Origin: Neonectria sp. B-13
Taxonomy: Eukaryota > Ascomycota > Sordariomycetes > Hypocreales > Nectriaceae
Length of the DNA stretch: 64,000 bases
NCBI GenBank assembly: GCA_002682825.1
Contig: NOKP01000001.1
Coordinates: 994,501-1,058,500, forward strand
Direction of reading: 5' to 3'
The notes under the pieces were generated by a model. That model worked only from the letters and a program-made list of their open reading frames with translations. It was not told the DNA's origin and did not search any database. Positions within the stretch are counted from its first letter, which is position 1, and every line of letters begins with the position of its first letter. The position numbers and the translations under genes were made by a program. Of the stretch, positions 32,164-45,436 are shown piece after piece.

Positions 32164-35100
32164 AGCAGTTTTGATTCGTTTCATTACTCAGCCTGCATCC
32201 CCCTGGTTTTTAATACTCTAGTTTCTCTTCTTGTCTGGAGCGGGCTGACCGGCCTGAAACCATTCACCTACGTATTTTGTGTTCTACGGGGGTGGGCAAG
32301 TCTGGCATAGGTTCAAGGCAGGCGCATGACATTACATGTAAGGAGGCGAAGACTGGTGTTGATGACAATTACGGCATCCTTCCTTTTCACTGGCAAACTT
32401 CGGGTTTTCGTTGTTTGATTGGTTTCTCCTTGGGTTCGGGCATTGGAGAGGGGTTCACGGACGTTTATGAAGAGATGGCATTTGATCTTTTTGCAAGCAA
32501 GCACAATTCTCGGCCAAGGGCCGTTCTGGGGAAAAGGGGGGAACAGTGGATGGGCGTGCATATGGGCCGCGCGCGAGAGAGCCACTGGCGGCCTGCAACT
32601 GAAGAGCAAGCCGACGACAGGGAGGCTGATAGACTGGATGGATGGGCGAGATGGGCGAGAGCGGGTAATACTGGGGAAGCGATGCGAGGCTAGTATGACG
32701 GAAGAGTCTCGGCGGGGGAGATGACATCGGTGGGGAGTGGTGCGATGTCCGACAAGGCTGAACGACACAGCCTGCAATTAACTAGGAGCTTATACCTTTT
32801 TTCCTTTGTTTATACCATACAGAAGAGGATGATCAAGTAGGGAGATGAGGGGAGACTGATGAGAGTCTGGCAAACGGAGAACGGGCAAGTCGTTGAACAT
32901 ACAGACTGGAGATGGAGGACATAGGACTCTTGTTAGCCCAGTGATACGCAGACTACGAATACCCTTTATCAAGATCCCGGTCCCAGATGTAGTTTCTGTT
33001 GTTTGTTGTAATGTGACTGTAAAAGATTGGCGGCCACGTCTTACGGCGTCTTACAAGGCTGCTGCATAGGTCGTGTAAGCTGTTCATTCATGGTCTTACA
33101 TGCATTGCGCCTCAATGCCGTCTCCGCCACGCTACGCCGTAGCAGATCAGCTGTATAATTAGTCGATGCGTTGTTCCTCAGGGGAGATCCAAAAGCACCT
33201 CGGATCTGACTGTCGGCTAGCGCAGATGGACGGGTGGCCGGTGGCGGAAGCTCCGTAGTTCCGCTGGGCCACGGACTCGCCCAGGGGGCCGAATCGACTG
33301 CCAACATGTTGGGGATTCGGAGGATGGCCGGCGACGAGAAAGAGCTGAGCGGAGGCTCTGCTCTAGTGCCGGGGTACGTACCTGCATCTCTGTCGGGGTT
33401 CGGCTTCGGGTCCTTCCAGTGCGCAATTCCAGGTAGTGGGGTTCTAGCGCGGGAGCGGGGGGAACAGGGGATGGGGAACTCTCAACAATTGGGGGAAGCA
33501 CCTTTTCATTCTGGGCAGGAACCCAAAAAAAAAGTAGAACGGGATCCATTCGCGTCTGCCTGCTAAGAAAACAGGGTGGAATCCAATTTGGGAAGATATC
33601 AGTGGTTGGGCCCCTGGCTTGGGACGGGATTGGATTGAGGATAATCCCGATAAGGGGGGATAGCATTATGTTTTGTTGGAATGCAGAGCGCTGCATCGGA
33701 GTTGTTGATGTAACCTCACGAGTGATTGTGTGAGTGTGTTTCGTGGTGAGTGAGAGTGCAAGTGTGAGTGAGTGAGCGTCGGACCTGTGAATATATTTGT
33801 GTTGAATGATGAGGAGGCGATAAGCAGGGGTGGGTGTTTTGCGCGAGCATGGACGGGACCGATGCAGATTGTGATGTGATGGATGGATCGGGAGGAAATG
33901 GAACGAACTGAGGATGGAGGGGCCAGTGCATACAGTGCAATTGGGCATCGCCGGGGACGGTAGAGTAGAGTTCCTAGACTGCTTTGTAGGTCTAGTTTCT
34001 CGTGCTACGATCAATTTGATCTGGATGGGGTCAAGGCTCGGCATCATTAACGTTAATTAATCAAAACTTCCCTGACAACGGAAAGGGGTTCCTGGTGAGA
34101 CGAAATGGAGAACCCAAGATGGAAACAAATGCTGGAGAAGACGGAGCGAATAGCGTCTTCTAACGTCTGCCCGTCTCCAGATCGAGGACATGGAAGTCGC
34201 ATGCTTTCGGCCTACTCAAGGATATGAATGCCGACTGGTAGGTAGCCTGTACTTGGTTCGGCCAGTCGAAAGATGACGGCGATGCCATGAGGAGCCATGC
34301 CTCTGCGCGCACCGTGCCAATTGATGGATGGACATATTCGGGTCGCATCTACCATCCCCGATCCCTTTCTTGCCGGTCGGAAATCCTGGGTTGCGTTCGG
34401 TGTCTCGGTTCAGAGGAAGCAGACCAAGCGAGAGACAGGGTCGACGTCACAAAGATGAAATAAGGCCCCGAGAGAAGGAGATGGTGAGAAAAGCGCCCCA
34501 CTCCGATCCCGACAGGCTCTCAACACCCCGGAGCGGCTCACGCACGTCCTAACTTGGACGTGGGACGTGGGACTGCTACGCACACGCCGCAGAATGTGGG
34601 CTGCTCTGCAGCACGCAGCGCGTGCGACTCTCCCGTAAGCATCCAAAACCACCGACTCCCCGTCCACCGGCGGAGGGAATGTGGACGCGACGCAGAAAGA
34701 GCCCGACCGGCCACAATCGTCAACCCCCTCGCAGCCTTGCCCACGCCTTTCCCTGACGGAGCCGGCGCTGCTCGCGAGGGACGTGTGCGTGCCGAACCTC
34801 CGATCCCGCCGGCGGGAAAAGGGGCATTGTCGTGTGACGGCCCGGGGACAGAGCTGGTGATGGCGGGATGCGCAGCGCATGGCGCATGGATGGATAGGAA
34901 TAGGACTGAATCGACCTTTGTATTAAAATTGGATGATTGGGCACTCTGCTTTCGTTTGCAGTTCCTGGGAACATTCTCTCTTGCTCGGTTTTCTCCTTTC
35001 GCGACTTCCATCGAATACCCCCCGTTTTATATACATACTTTCGCGCACACAGCCTGGACACCGACTGATCTACGTAATTGACCACCAACGACCTCACGAC

Positions 35101-36258
35101 GACGACGCATTAATCCATATACCCAACACAACGAAAAAGAGAAATATAATAACTGCCTGCCTGTCCAGTCTCTCAGACGACCCATCACCAGAGTCAGCTG
35201 CTTGTTCAGTAAGTCAGTCCCGTCTATCCGGTCCATTCCAGCTTCCATTCAATGGACCATTTCCTCCTGCCCTTGTACACTACGGGTTCCGATACGGAAC
35301 CCGGGGATGGATGGGGGTCGGATAGTTTTGCTCGGTACCTACGCAACCGGGCAACTCTCACCTCACCTCACCTCATCCATCCGTCCACCCAGCGCATCTC
35401 AGGCTTCAACAGGCGCAACCCGAAACCCCCCGGCCGGTGCAAACGAACGTCGGGCCCATTGCATTGCGGCACACACGCCCTCTGCCACTAACAACCCCGG
35501 GCCCACTGGGGGTTTACTTTCGCGGCGTGTCCCACTGGCGGGGAGCTTCGATGCAATTCCCGCGGGCGGGACTTGGAGACTTGCTGAGGTGGACTACTGG
35601 ACCCTGAAGCTTTGATGGTTGCTCCGCGCTCTGGGCTCTCCACCACCGATTTTTTTTCTTTGGGGTGTCTTGTTTGTTGCTCTTTCGGCTGACGGGCTCG
35701 TCTCCCAACAGTTCTAGTGTAGTGCGTCCTGGGTGCCGAAGCTTGCCACCAAGACGCCAACGCCAACGCCAACCCGCCAACCCGCGCATCCTCCACTACG
35801 ACTATTTTGCCCTTGCATCGCCCGCATCTTTCGCGACATTCTCGGAACCCGTCTTCCTCTCTTCACTTCCTCCAATCCGTCTTCTCGTCTTCCTCCTCAA
35901 GACTCTCCTCATCATCACCTACCAGAAAGGCAATCGCAAGATTACACAGGGGCCCAATTCTTTCTCCTCCATCTCAATCGCAATACCCTCCCAGCGTCAA
36001 ATTCCACCCGACCCCTCTGTATTTTAGCGCGTATACCACCAAGCGCCCGCCAACCCAACGCAAAAAGCTCCCCTGGGTGGTTTTTTTTCTTCTCTCGGCC
36101 GGAGCTACCCCTGCCGGTTCATGACGCTCTGACCGAGACAGCGACAAACCCATCGCAGTCCGTCCATCCTCACGAAACAAACAACACACTCCTCCCCCTC
36201 CTCTCGCCCTCCCTCCTCTTCTCCCTGAATAACACACGCAACACACAACGCAAACGCC
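32164..36258. other. Long intergenic region before acetyl-CoA carboxylase
   Basis: About 4.1 kb. The right third, especially 35600-36258, is CT-rich leader and promoter for the carboxylase gene. A GTGA/GTGTGA microsatellite-like run lies near 33720-33780. A 276-codon minus ORF at 33217-34047 is low in complexity and crosses that microsatellite, so I do not accept it. Nothing else is supported. Confidence 0.5.
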
Positions 36259-39200
36259 ATGACTGAGATCTCAACTGGTGCCCAAGATGGCGCCAATGGG
36301 CGGTCGGTGCCCCACGTCAATGGCAAAGCGTCATATGCCGAGAGGTTCGACATCGCGGACCACTTCATAGGGGGCAACCGGTTGTCAAATGCCGCTCCTA
36401 GCAAGGTCAAGGACTTTGTTGCCGAAAACTACGGCCACACTGTCATTACAAACGTGAGAATTCCCCTTCTGACTGCTTCCCCTGGGGTCTCAACCATTTC
36501 TCGGGCCTGGGAGCAAAATCCCAAGGCTGTTGGGTTTGGGTGTCTCCCTGGGACCTTCGGTGTCTGCGCAACGGACAGTCTCGCTGATAAGGAGCCGTCC
36601 TTTAGGTTCTCATCGCCAACAACGGTATTGCCGCCGTCAAGGAGATTCGATCCGTCCGAAAATGGGCCTACGAGACGTTCGGCGACGAGCGAGCCATCCA
36701 CTTCACTGTCATGGCCACCCCCGAAGATCTGGGGTCCAACGCAGATTACATCCGAATGGCGGACCACTACGTCGAGGTTCCCGGCGGCACAAACAACCAC
36801 AACTACGCCAACGTAGAGTTGATCGTGGATATTGCCGAGCGCATGAACGTCCACGCGGTGTGGGCTGGATGGTGAGTGCCTGCTTCCCCAACATTTTCCC
36901 GCCCGAATTGGTTCACCCCACCAAGACGGGACGCCCGGATTGCCATCGCGGAAGCTTACAATTGTGTCACAGGGGCCACGCCTCCGAGAACCCTAAGCTG
37001 CCAGAGTCGCTGGCCGCCTCTCCCAAGAAGATTGTCTTCATTGGCCCCCCCGGGTCTGCCATGCGATCGCTTGGTGACAAGATTTCCTCCACAATCGTAG
37101 CACAACACGCCGAAGTGCCATGTATTCCCTGGTCAGGAACCGGCATAAGAGAGGTCGTACTGGACGACAAGGGCATTGTCACTGTCGCCGAAAGTGTCTA
37201 CTCCAAGGGTTGCGTAAACTCATGGGAGGAGGGACTCGAGAAGGCCAAGGATATTGGCTTCCCCATCATGATCAAGGCCTCCGAAGGTGGTGGTGGCAAG
37301 GGTATCCGAAAGGCCGAATCCGAGGAGGGCTTTGAGGAACTCTACAAGGCTGCTGCCAGCGAGATCCCCGGATCCCCCATCTTCATCATGAAGCTGGCTG
37401 GCAACGCCCGACATCTCGAGGTCCAGTTGTTGGCTGATCAGTACGGCAATAACATCTCCCTCTTTGGCCGAGATTGTTCCGTTCAGCGACGTCACCAGAA
37501 GATTATCGAAGAGGCCCCCGCCACCATCGCCAAGCCCGAGACCTTCAAGGCCATGGAGGATGCCGCTGTTCGTCTCGGAAAGCTGGTCGGCTACGTCTCT
37601 GCCGGTACCGTCGAGTACCTCTACTCGCACGCCGACGACAAGTTCTACTTCCTAGAACTCAACCCCAGACTTCAGGTCGAGCATCCTACCACCGAAATGG
37701 TCAGCGGTGTCAACTTGCCCGCCGCCCAGCTGCAGATTGCCATGGGTCTACCCCTTCACAGAATCCGCGACATTCGGTTGTTGTACGGCGTTGATCCCAA
37801 GACGGTGAGCGAGATCGACTTCGAGTTCAAGAATGAGGAGACCTCCCAGAGCCAGCGACGACCCCGACCCAGGGGTCACTGCACGGCCTGCCGAATCACC
37901 TCAGAAGATCCCGGCGAGGGCTTCAAGCCGTCCAACGGTGTCATGCACGAGCTCAACTTCCGAAGTAGTTCCAACGTATGGGGTTACTTCTCCGTTGCTG
38001 CACAGGGTGGCATTCACAGTTTCTCCGACAGTCAATTCGGCCACATTTTCGCCTATGGCGAGAACCGCTCGGCGTCGCGAAAACACATGGTTATTGCCCT
38101 CAAGGAGCTGAGCATTCGTGGTGATTTCCGAACCACCGTTGAGTACCTCATTAAGCTTCTCGAGACCGAGGCCTTTGAGGATAACACTATCTCCACTGGC
38201 TGGCTGGATGACCTCATCTCTAAGCGTCTCACTGCCGAGAGACCTGATACCATGCTTGCTGTCGTGTGCGGTGCCATCACCAAAGCCCACATTGCCAGCG
38301 AGGATTCTTTGGCCGAGTACCGCGCTGGACTCGAGAAGGGTCAAGTACCCCCCAAGGAAATTCTCAAGACTGTCTTCACCATTGACTTCATCTACGAGGG
38401 TTATCGGTACAAATTCACTGCCACGCGTGCTAGCGCCGACAGTTACCACCTATTTATCAACGGCTCCAAGTGCTCAGTCGGTGTTCGTGCTCTGAGCGAC
38501 GGTGGTCTTCTTATTCTTCTCAGCGGACGCAGCCACAACGTCTACTGGAAGGAGGAGGTCGGTGCCACTCGTCTCTCCGTTGACGGCAAGACTTGCTTGC
38601 TGGAGCAGGAGAACGACCCTACTCAGCTCCGATCCCCCAGCCCTGGTAAGCTGGTCAAGTACACCGTCGAAAACGGTGCTCATGTCCGTGCTGGCCAGAC
38701 CTACGCCGAGGTCGAGGTCATGAAGATGTACATGCCTCTGATTGCTCAGGAGGACGGCATGGTGCAGCTAATTAAGCAACCCGGTGCCGCCCTCGAAGCT
38801 GGTGACATTCTCGGTATCCTGGCGCTTGACGACCCCAGCCGCGTCAAGCAGGCCCAGGCCTTCGTCGACAAGCTGCCTATCTATGCTGACCCTGTCATCA
38901 TCGGTGGCAAGGCCTCTCAGCGCTTCACTCTTCTCTACAGCACCCTCAACAACATCCTGCAGGGTTATGACAACTCCGTCATCATGCTTCCTACCCTCAG
39001 GGAGCTTATCGAAGTCCTTCGCAATCCCGATCTGCCCTACAGCGAGTGGAATGCACAGTTCTCGGCGCTGCATGCGCGCATGCCCCAGAAGCTCGATGCC
39101 CAGTTCACTCAGATCGTGGAGCGTGCCAAGTCCCGACATGTTGACTTCCCCTCCAAGTCCCTGAGCAAGGCTTTCCACAAGTTCATTGAGGACCATGTTG

Positions 39201-42200
39201 CTCATGGTGATGCCGACCTTCTGAAGAGCACTCTCGCTCCTCTTACCGAGGTTCTCGACCAGTACGCCGATGGCCAGAAGGCGCGAGAGCTTCACGTCAT
39301 CCAAGGTCTGCTTGAAGAGTACTTTAACGTTGAGCAGCTTTTCATGAACCAGCCCCAGGAGGACGCTGTTATCTTGAAGCTCCGTGACGAGAACAAGGAG
39401 GACATCCCCAAGGTTGTCCAGACCGTTCTGTCTCACAGCCGTGTGAGTGCCAAGAGCTCGCTCATTCTCGCCATCCTTGAAGAGTACCGCCCCAACAAGC
39501 CCAACGTTGGCACCATTGCCAAGAACCTTCGTGAGACCCTCCGCAAGCTCACGGAGCTTCAGGTGTCGCGATCGACCTCCAAGGTCTCCCTCAAAGCTCG
39601 TGAGATTATGATTCAGTGCTCACTTCCTTCGCTGGAGGAGCGAACCGCCCAGATGGAGCACATCCTGCGCTCGTCCGTCATTGAGTCGCGATATGGAGAG
39701 ACCGGCTGGGATCACCGAGAGCCCAGCCTGGATATTATCAAGGAGGTTGTCGACTCCAAGTACACCGTCTTCGATGTCTTGCCCCTTTTCTTCGCCCACG
39801 ATGACCCCTGGGTTTCACTGGCCTCGCTGGAGGTTTACGTCCGACGTGCCTACCGTGCGTATATCCTGAAGCAGATTGAGTACCACCAGGACGAGTCCGA
39901 TTTGCCCCAGTTCGTCTCCTGGGACTTCCAGCTCCGAAAGATTGGACAGTCTGAGTACGGTCTCCCTCTCGCGTCAGCTGCTCCCTCCACCCCCGCTACC
40001 CCCGTCGGTGGAGAGTTCAAGTTCAACCGCATCCACTCGATCAGCGACATGTCCTACCTGTCCCACAAGTGGGAGGAAGAGCCGACTCGCAAGGGTGTCA
40101 TTGTTCCCTGCAAGTACATTGACGATGCTGAGGATCTGATCCAGAAGGCTCTGGAGGCTCTTGCCGTCGGACAGAAGCAGAAGAAGTCACGCACTACTCC
40201 TGGCCTGATCCCCGACTTGAGCGGCAAGCGCAAGCCTGTCCAGCCCAAGCAAGAGGAGGAGGAGTTGTCTGCTGTTATCAACGTTGCCATCCGGGACTCG
40301 GAAAGCCACGGTGATCAGGAGACTCTGGACCGCATCGTCCCCATTGTCGAGAACTTCAAGGATGAACTCTTGGCTCGTGGTGTCCGCCGCATGACCTTCA
40401 TCTGCGGTCATAGTGACGGCTCATACCCCGGATACTACACCTTCCGTGGTCCCTTGTACAAGGAGGATGACAGCATTCGTCACAGCGAGCCTGCTCTTGC
40501 TTTCCAGCTTGAGCTTGCTCGTCTGTCCAAGTTCCACATCAAGCCGATGTTCACTGAGAACAAGAATATCCACATGTACGAGGGTATTGGCAAGAGTGTG
40601 GACACTGACAAGCGATACTTCACTCGTGCTGTCATTCGACCCGGCCGTCTCCGTGATGAGATCCCCACTGCCGAGTACCTGATCTCCGAGGCCGACCGTG
40701 TCATCAACGACATCTTCGATGCCATGGAGATCATTGGCAACAACAACTCCGATCTCAACCAGATCTTCATCAACTTTACCCCCGTGTTCCAGCTTCAGCC
40801 CCGGGAGGTCGAGGAGAGTCTCCAAGGCTTCTTGGATCGATTTGGCATTCGCGGTTGGAGACTTCGTGTCTCCCAGGTGGAGATTCGCATCATTTGCACG
40901 GATCCCCAGACTGGTGCCCCTTACCCTCTCCGTGTGGTTGTGACCAACACCTCCGGGTACGTCGTCGATGTCGACATGTATGCGGAGCGCAAGTCTGAGA
41001 AGGGCGAGTGGGTATTCCACAGTATCGGTGGCACCAAGGAGAAGGGCCCCATGCATCTGATGCCCGTCTCGACACCTTACGCCACCAAGAACTGGCTCCA
41101 GCCTAAGCGATACAAGGCCCACCTCATGGGTACCCAGTACGTTTATGATTTCCCTGAGCTCTTCCGCCAGGCTATTCAGAACACCTGGGCCAAGGCCACT
41201 AAGGAGCAGCCTGCGCTGGCAGCCCAGCAGCCCAAGCCTGGTGACTGTATCACCTTCACCGAGCTTGTCCTTGACGACAAGGACAACCTGGACGAGGTGA
41301 ACCGTGAGCCCGGCACCAACACCCGCGGTATGGTCGGCTGGATCTTCCGAGCCCGAACTCCTGAGTACCCCAACGGCCGTCGCTTCATCGTCATTGCCAA
41401 CGACATTACCTACAAGATTGGTTCGTTCGGTCCCAAGGAAGATGACTTCTTCTACAAGTGTACGGAGCTGGCCCGCAAGCTGGGTATCCCCCGTATCTAC
41501 CTGTCGGCCAACTCTGGTGCTCGTCTCGGTCTTGCCGACGAGCTCATGGGCCACTTCAAGGTTGCCTGGAACGATATCCACAAGCAGGATACCGGCTTCC
41601 GCTACCTGTATCTCGGCGACGAGAGCAAGAAGCGCTTTGAGAAAGACGTCATCACCGAGGAGATCTCGGAAGATGGTGAGAAGCGACACAAGATTCTTAC
41701 CATCATTGGAAAGGAGGAGGGTCTCGGTGTCGAATGCTTGAGGGGATCCGGTCTCATCGCCGGCGCCACTAGCAGGGCCTACAACGACATCTTCACCATT
41801 ACTCTGGTGACCTGCCGATCAGTTGGTAAGTTAATGATCTGCAACCATGTGAGAAGAACATTTCTAACGTAATCCAGGTATCGGTGCCTACCTTGTCCGT
41901 CTCGGTCAGCGAGCCGTCCAGATTGAGGGTCAGCCCATCATCCTTACCGGCGCTCCTGCGCTGAACAACCTGCTTGGCCGTGAGGTTTACACCTCTAACC
42001 TGCAGCTGGGTGGCACTCAGATCATGTACCGCAACGGTGTTTCTCATCTGACGGCCAACGATGACTTTGCTGGTGTCTCCAAGATTGTTGAGTGGATGTC
42101 GTTTGTTCCCGAGAAGCGCAATAGCCCCGTGCCTGTCAGCCCCAGTGTTGACGACTGGAACCGCGATATCGTCTACACCCCACCCCAGAAGGAGTCTTAT

Positions 42201-43415
42201 GACGTTCGGTGGATGATTGGTGGTCGCGAGGGCGATGATGGCTTTGAGCATGGTCTATTCGACAAGAACTCATTCGTCGAGACGCTCGGTGGCTGGGCCA
42301 AGACCGTTGTGGTCGGCCGTGCTCGTCTTGGTGGTATTCCCATGGGTGTTATCGCTGTCGAGACTCGCTCAGTGGAGAACATCCATCCCGCGGACCCTGC
42401 CAACCCCGACTCGATGGAGCAGGTTAGCAACGAGGCCGGTGGTGTTTGGTACCCCAACTCGGCTTTCAAGACCGCCCAGGCCATCAACGACTTCAACAAC
42501 GGCGAGCAGCTTCCACTGATGATTCTTGCCAACTGGCGAGGTTTCTCTGGTGGCCAGCGCGACATGTACAACGAAGTCCTCAAGTACGGCTCCTTCATTG
42601 TCGATGCCCTCGTTAAGTTTGAGCAGCCCGTCTTCGTCTACATTCCTCCCCACGGCGAGCTTCGTGGTGGATCTTGGGTCGTCGTCGATCCTACCATCAA
42701 CCCCGTCGCCATGGAGATGTACGCCGACGTCGAGGCGCGCGGTGGTGTTTTGGAGCCTGAGGGTATGGTTGGTATCAAGTACCGCAAGGACAAGCAGATC
42801 CACACCATGGCCCGTATGGACCCCATCTACGCGGGCTTGAAGAAGCAGCTCGAGGACCTAAGCCTGTCCCAGGAGGAGACGGAGGAGATTAAGAGGAAAA
42901 TGACATTCCGGGAGAAGCTGCTGCTGCCCGTGTATGCTCAGATTGCGGTGCAGTTCGCCGACCTTCACGACCGTGCGGGCCGCATGAAGGCCAAGGGTGT
43001 CATCCGCGATGCGCTGGAGTGGCCCAACGCACGCCGATACTTCTACTGGCGCCTGCGCCGCCGTCTCAACGAGGAGTACATCCTCCGCCGCATGACGGCC
43101 AGCGTTCTCACTCCTGTGAGCGGTCAACCTACGTCCAAGCTTACCGAGACGCGCGAGAAGTACCTGCACTTGCTGCGCAGTTGGTCGGGCATCGTGGACT
43201 GGGAGAAGGACGACCGTGCCGTAACAGAGTGGTACGAGTCGGAGCGCAAGATGATTGGAGAGAAGGTGGATGCCCTCAAGTCCGAGGTGCTTGCGTCCGA
43301 GGTGGCCACCGTCGTCCGCGGCCACGCCAAGGCCGGATGGACCGGTGTGCGCGAGGTGTTGAGGGTGATGCCCGTGGAAGAGCGCGAGCAGATTCTCAAG
43401 TACCTCCAGCAATAG
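36259..43415 (+). CDS. ACC1: Acetyl-CoA carboxylase (multidomain, cytosolic)
   Basis: Makes malonyl-CoA from acetyl-CoA, bicarbonate and ATP, the committed step of fatty acid synthesis. Four exons, 36259-36453, 36606-36871, 36973-41825 and 41878-43415, giving 2283 residues, the normal fungal length. Domain order: biotin carboxylase with [20 protein letters not shown] and the ATP-grasp loop EGGGGKG at about 258; biotinyl domain with EVMKM, Lys738 being the biotin site; central domain; carboxyltransferase from about 1500, with [20 protein letters not shown] and [15 protein letters not shown] match to the Snf1/AMPK consensus lies in the central domain, [10 protein letters not shown], with Ser1176 corresponding in place to the yeast inhibitory serine 1157, so inhibition by Snf1 is likely. 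The ATG at 36259 follows a CT/CA-rich leader. Essential gene; identity is certain. Confidence 0.98.
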
Positions 43416-44115
43416 AGGTAGAGAGAAGGAGACACTGGGAGGCTGACTTCAGGAGTATTCGACTGTTTATGTTTTTAGAGGCGACTCATGTGGGCATTTG
43501 ATTTTATGGTACCATCTTGAGACTTTGTTAGGATCAGGCCGGAGGAATAGAAACTTTGGGCGGATAGTGTAAGAGGCGTCAGGAACATTATAGTTTAGAG
43601 CATGATCTCAATATCTACATCTAAGTTAAAAATCTTGGGTTCTTTTGATGACTTCTCCGTTTGAGTGCAAGTGTTCAGGTGATAGATAGCTGGGAGCAGA
43701 GTGTTTTTATTTCATTCGTCAAATACAAGGCAGAATCCAAACGTCTAGTCGCGCTCTTTGACGGCATCCGCATATAATACATTGTAAGGCTTACTTTAAT
43801 GTGCTTTATTTTCTCCATCCCTCCGAGGTCGGTGCCCAAGGGACTTGCGTGTCACCAACATTTCCCCTCTTTGGTATAGATGCAATTTACCACAACTCCA
43901 TCGCACAATCGCTAGGAATTCCCCAGTCAGAAGTTTCTTTCAATCTTCATAGCCTCGTGTAGTTTTTCTCGTAACCGTCCGGATGTCAATGCCCGATGCA
44001 ACGCCCCCATCATAAAATTTATCGTACACCCAGAGGGCCCTTCGGTCTCTCTCGCGTTTCCTCCGATAGGCTCGGAATTATCGTTGAACTTCGTACTTGT
44101 CCTAGGCGTAGTTCC
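43416..44115. other. Shared 3' flank of two convergent genes
   Basis: Noncoding 700 bases between the ends of the carboxylase gene (plus) and the BolA-like gene (minus). AT-rich; it should hold both 3' untranslated regions. No gene is supported. Confidence 0.5.
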
Positions 44116-44577
44116 TCAAGCATCGTCAGCAGGAACCTTGGTCCGGATCTGCACGCCATGCCAGCCCTTGACGAGATCACCGAGGGCGGCATTGACCATG
44201 CGCTGCTGCTTGAGAATGGTCTGGCCACGGAAGGCGGCAGATGTGATGTCGATGGCGTACATGCTGCCGCAGCCGCCCGAGACGTCCTGGACGAGCAGCT
44301 GGGTCGGTGAGAGTTTCTCGGAGAGGAGCTCGGCGATGGAGGCTTCGGCGGGGGTCATGGACGGGATCTCTTGGTCGATGGCTGCGGAGACGGAGCGGAG
44401 AGTGCGGGAGGCTGAGAAGGCGCGTGTCGTGAGCGGGGATGTTGGGAGAAGGAGGCGGGAGAATTGCGACGGTAAAGGTGAAGGTGAAGACGGAGATGCG
44501 CATGCGCGGAGGGCGATTGTGCGGACCGGAGGGGCGCGGGCGTTGCGCAGGGCGGCGCGGCAGGCGGTGCAGATCAT
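44116..44577 (-). CDS. Mitochondrial BolA-like protein (BolA3 type)
   Basis: Predicted matrix protein that works with monothiol glutaredoxin and Nfu1 in passing 4Fe-4S clusters to enzymes such as lipoyl synthase. Single exon, 153 residues. The first ~65 residues are rich in Arg, Ser and Ala and poor in acidic residues, a mitochondrial presequence (TTRAFSASRTLRS). The BolA fold follows from about residue 75: LLVQDVSGGCGSMYAIDI with Cys103, where BolA3-type proteins have a cysteine ligand, and the diagnostic helix and strand KQQRMVNAALGDLVKGWHGV with invariant His140, then QIRTKVP. The length after the presequence is typical. It is convergent with the carboxylase gene; no functional link is implied. 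Confidence 0.9.
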   Translation of the reverse strand: MICTACRAALRNARAPPVRTIALRACASPSSPSPLPSQFSRLLLPTSPLTTRAFSASRTLRSVSAAIDQEIPSMTPAEASIAELLSEKLSPTQLLVQDVSGGCGSMYAIDITSAAFRGQTILKQQRMVNAALGDLVKGWHGVQIRTKVPADDA

Positions 44578-45436
44578 TGTGGACGGCTGGGGCGTAGCAG
44601 TTGAGATAGGGATTTATGCTTATTCGTAGGCTCGGGGGCGGAGAGCAATTGCAGTTTTGTTGTAGTCGGCAATGAAAGATGCGGGTGCAAGAGTGTTGGT
44701 GGAGTTGGAGGCCGGAGGCCGGAATCTGGAGAAATTGACCGGAAGGGTAGGATTCTTGCTTAATCAGGCACTTTGCTCGGCCCGGGGAGACAGGCGGGCC
44801 AAGACACGGGCGGAAGAAAGTGGATTCCTGTTAGTAATCGAGCTTTCTGGATTAGTTGGAGTTTTGGCTGTTGGTTTTCTTCTGGCTTGGGTTGGGGAAC
44901 TGGTGGATGTCCGGAAGTTGGAGTCCGAGCAAGTTGTGCATCGAACCCGCCTGAACAGACATGACAATCGCCAACGAGATGATTGGCGCATGACTCTCGA
45001 GCAGTGAACCCCTTCGCAACCTGGAGTCAATCCCCCCACGTGGCGGCTCAAGCATGACTGTCTAAGGAGGGAATAGGCGACGGGGCTGGGACGTCTCGAT
45101 TCGGAATCACCTGCTTTAGCACCTTGGATGTGACTTTCACACGGCTCACACGAGACAGGCCCAAATCCCCGGTTCACTTCGAGGCCTCGGGAGGGAACAA
45201 ACGGGAGGAAAGACGATCAAAGGTTTGCAAACCGATTGCTTCTCATTAGCCAGGCCCAGGCCGGGGAGGGCGTCGGCTTCGCATCCGTGCCCGACGGTCC
45301 GTGATATTTATAACGGGTGCGGTTACGAACGAATACAGCTGGGGTTCTTCGTTGTGATAAGTTCCTCTTGATAGAAACTTGAGGAGACAAAGAAGATTCT
45401 GAGCGGGATTGATTACTTGGGTTACTGCTCAGATAG
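44578..45436. other. Intergenic region with divergent promoters
   Basis: 860 bases between the BolA-like (minus) and bZIP (plus) start codons. Overlapping ORFs occur on both strands but none is supported. It should hold both promoters. Confidence 0.5.

Noticed and set aside
33217..34047. 276-codon minus-strand ORF between NudE and ACC1
   Set aside because: Low-complexity Ser/Pro/Thr/His sequence that crosses a GTGA microsatellite; no domain, no membrane pattern, and overlapping plus-strand ORFs of similar quality.
36530..36972. Upstream extension of the long carboxylase ORF
   Set aside because: It reads through introns 1 and 2; spliced exons from 36259 give the conserved N-terminus.
40421..41689. 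422-codon ORF antisense to acetyl-CoA carboxylase
   Set aside because: Mirror of a highly codon-biased exon; composition (Val/Leu/Gly/Asp) is the usual shadow of biased fungal coding DNA.
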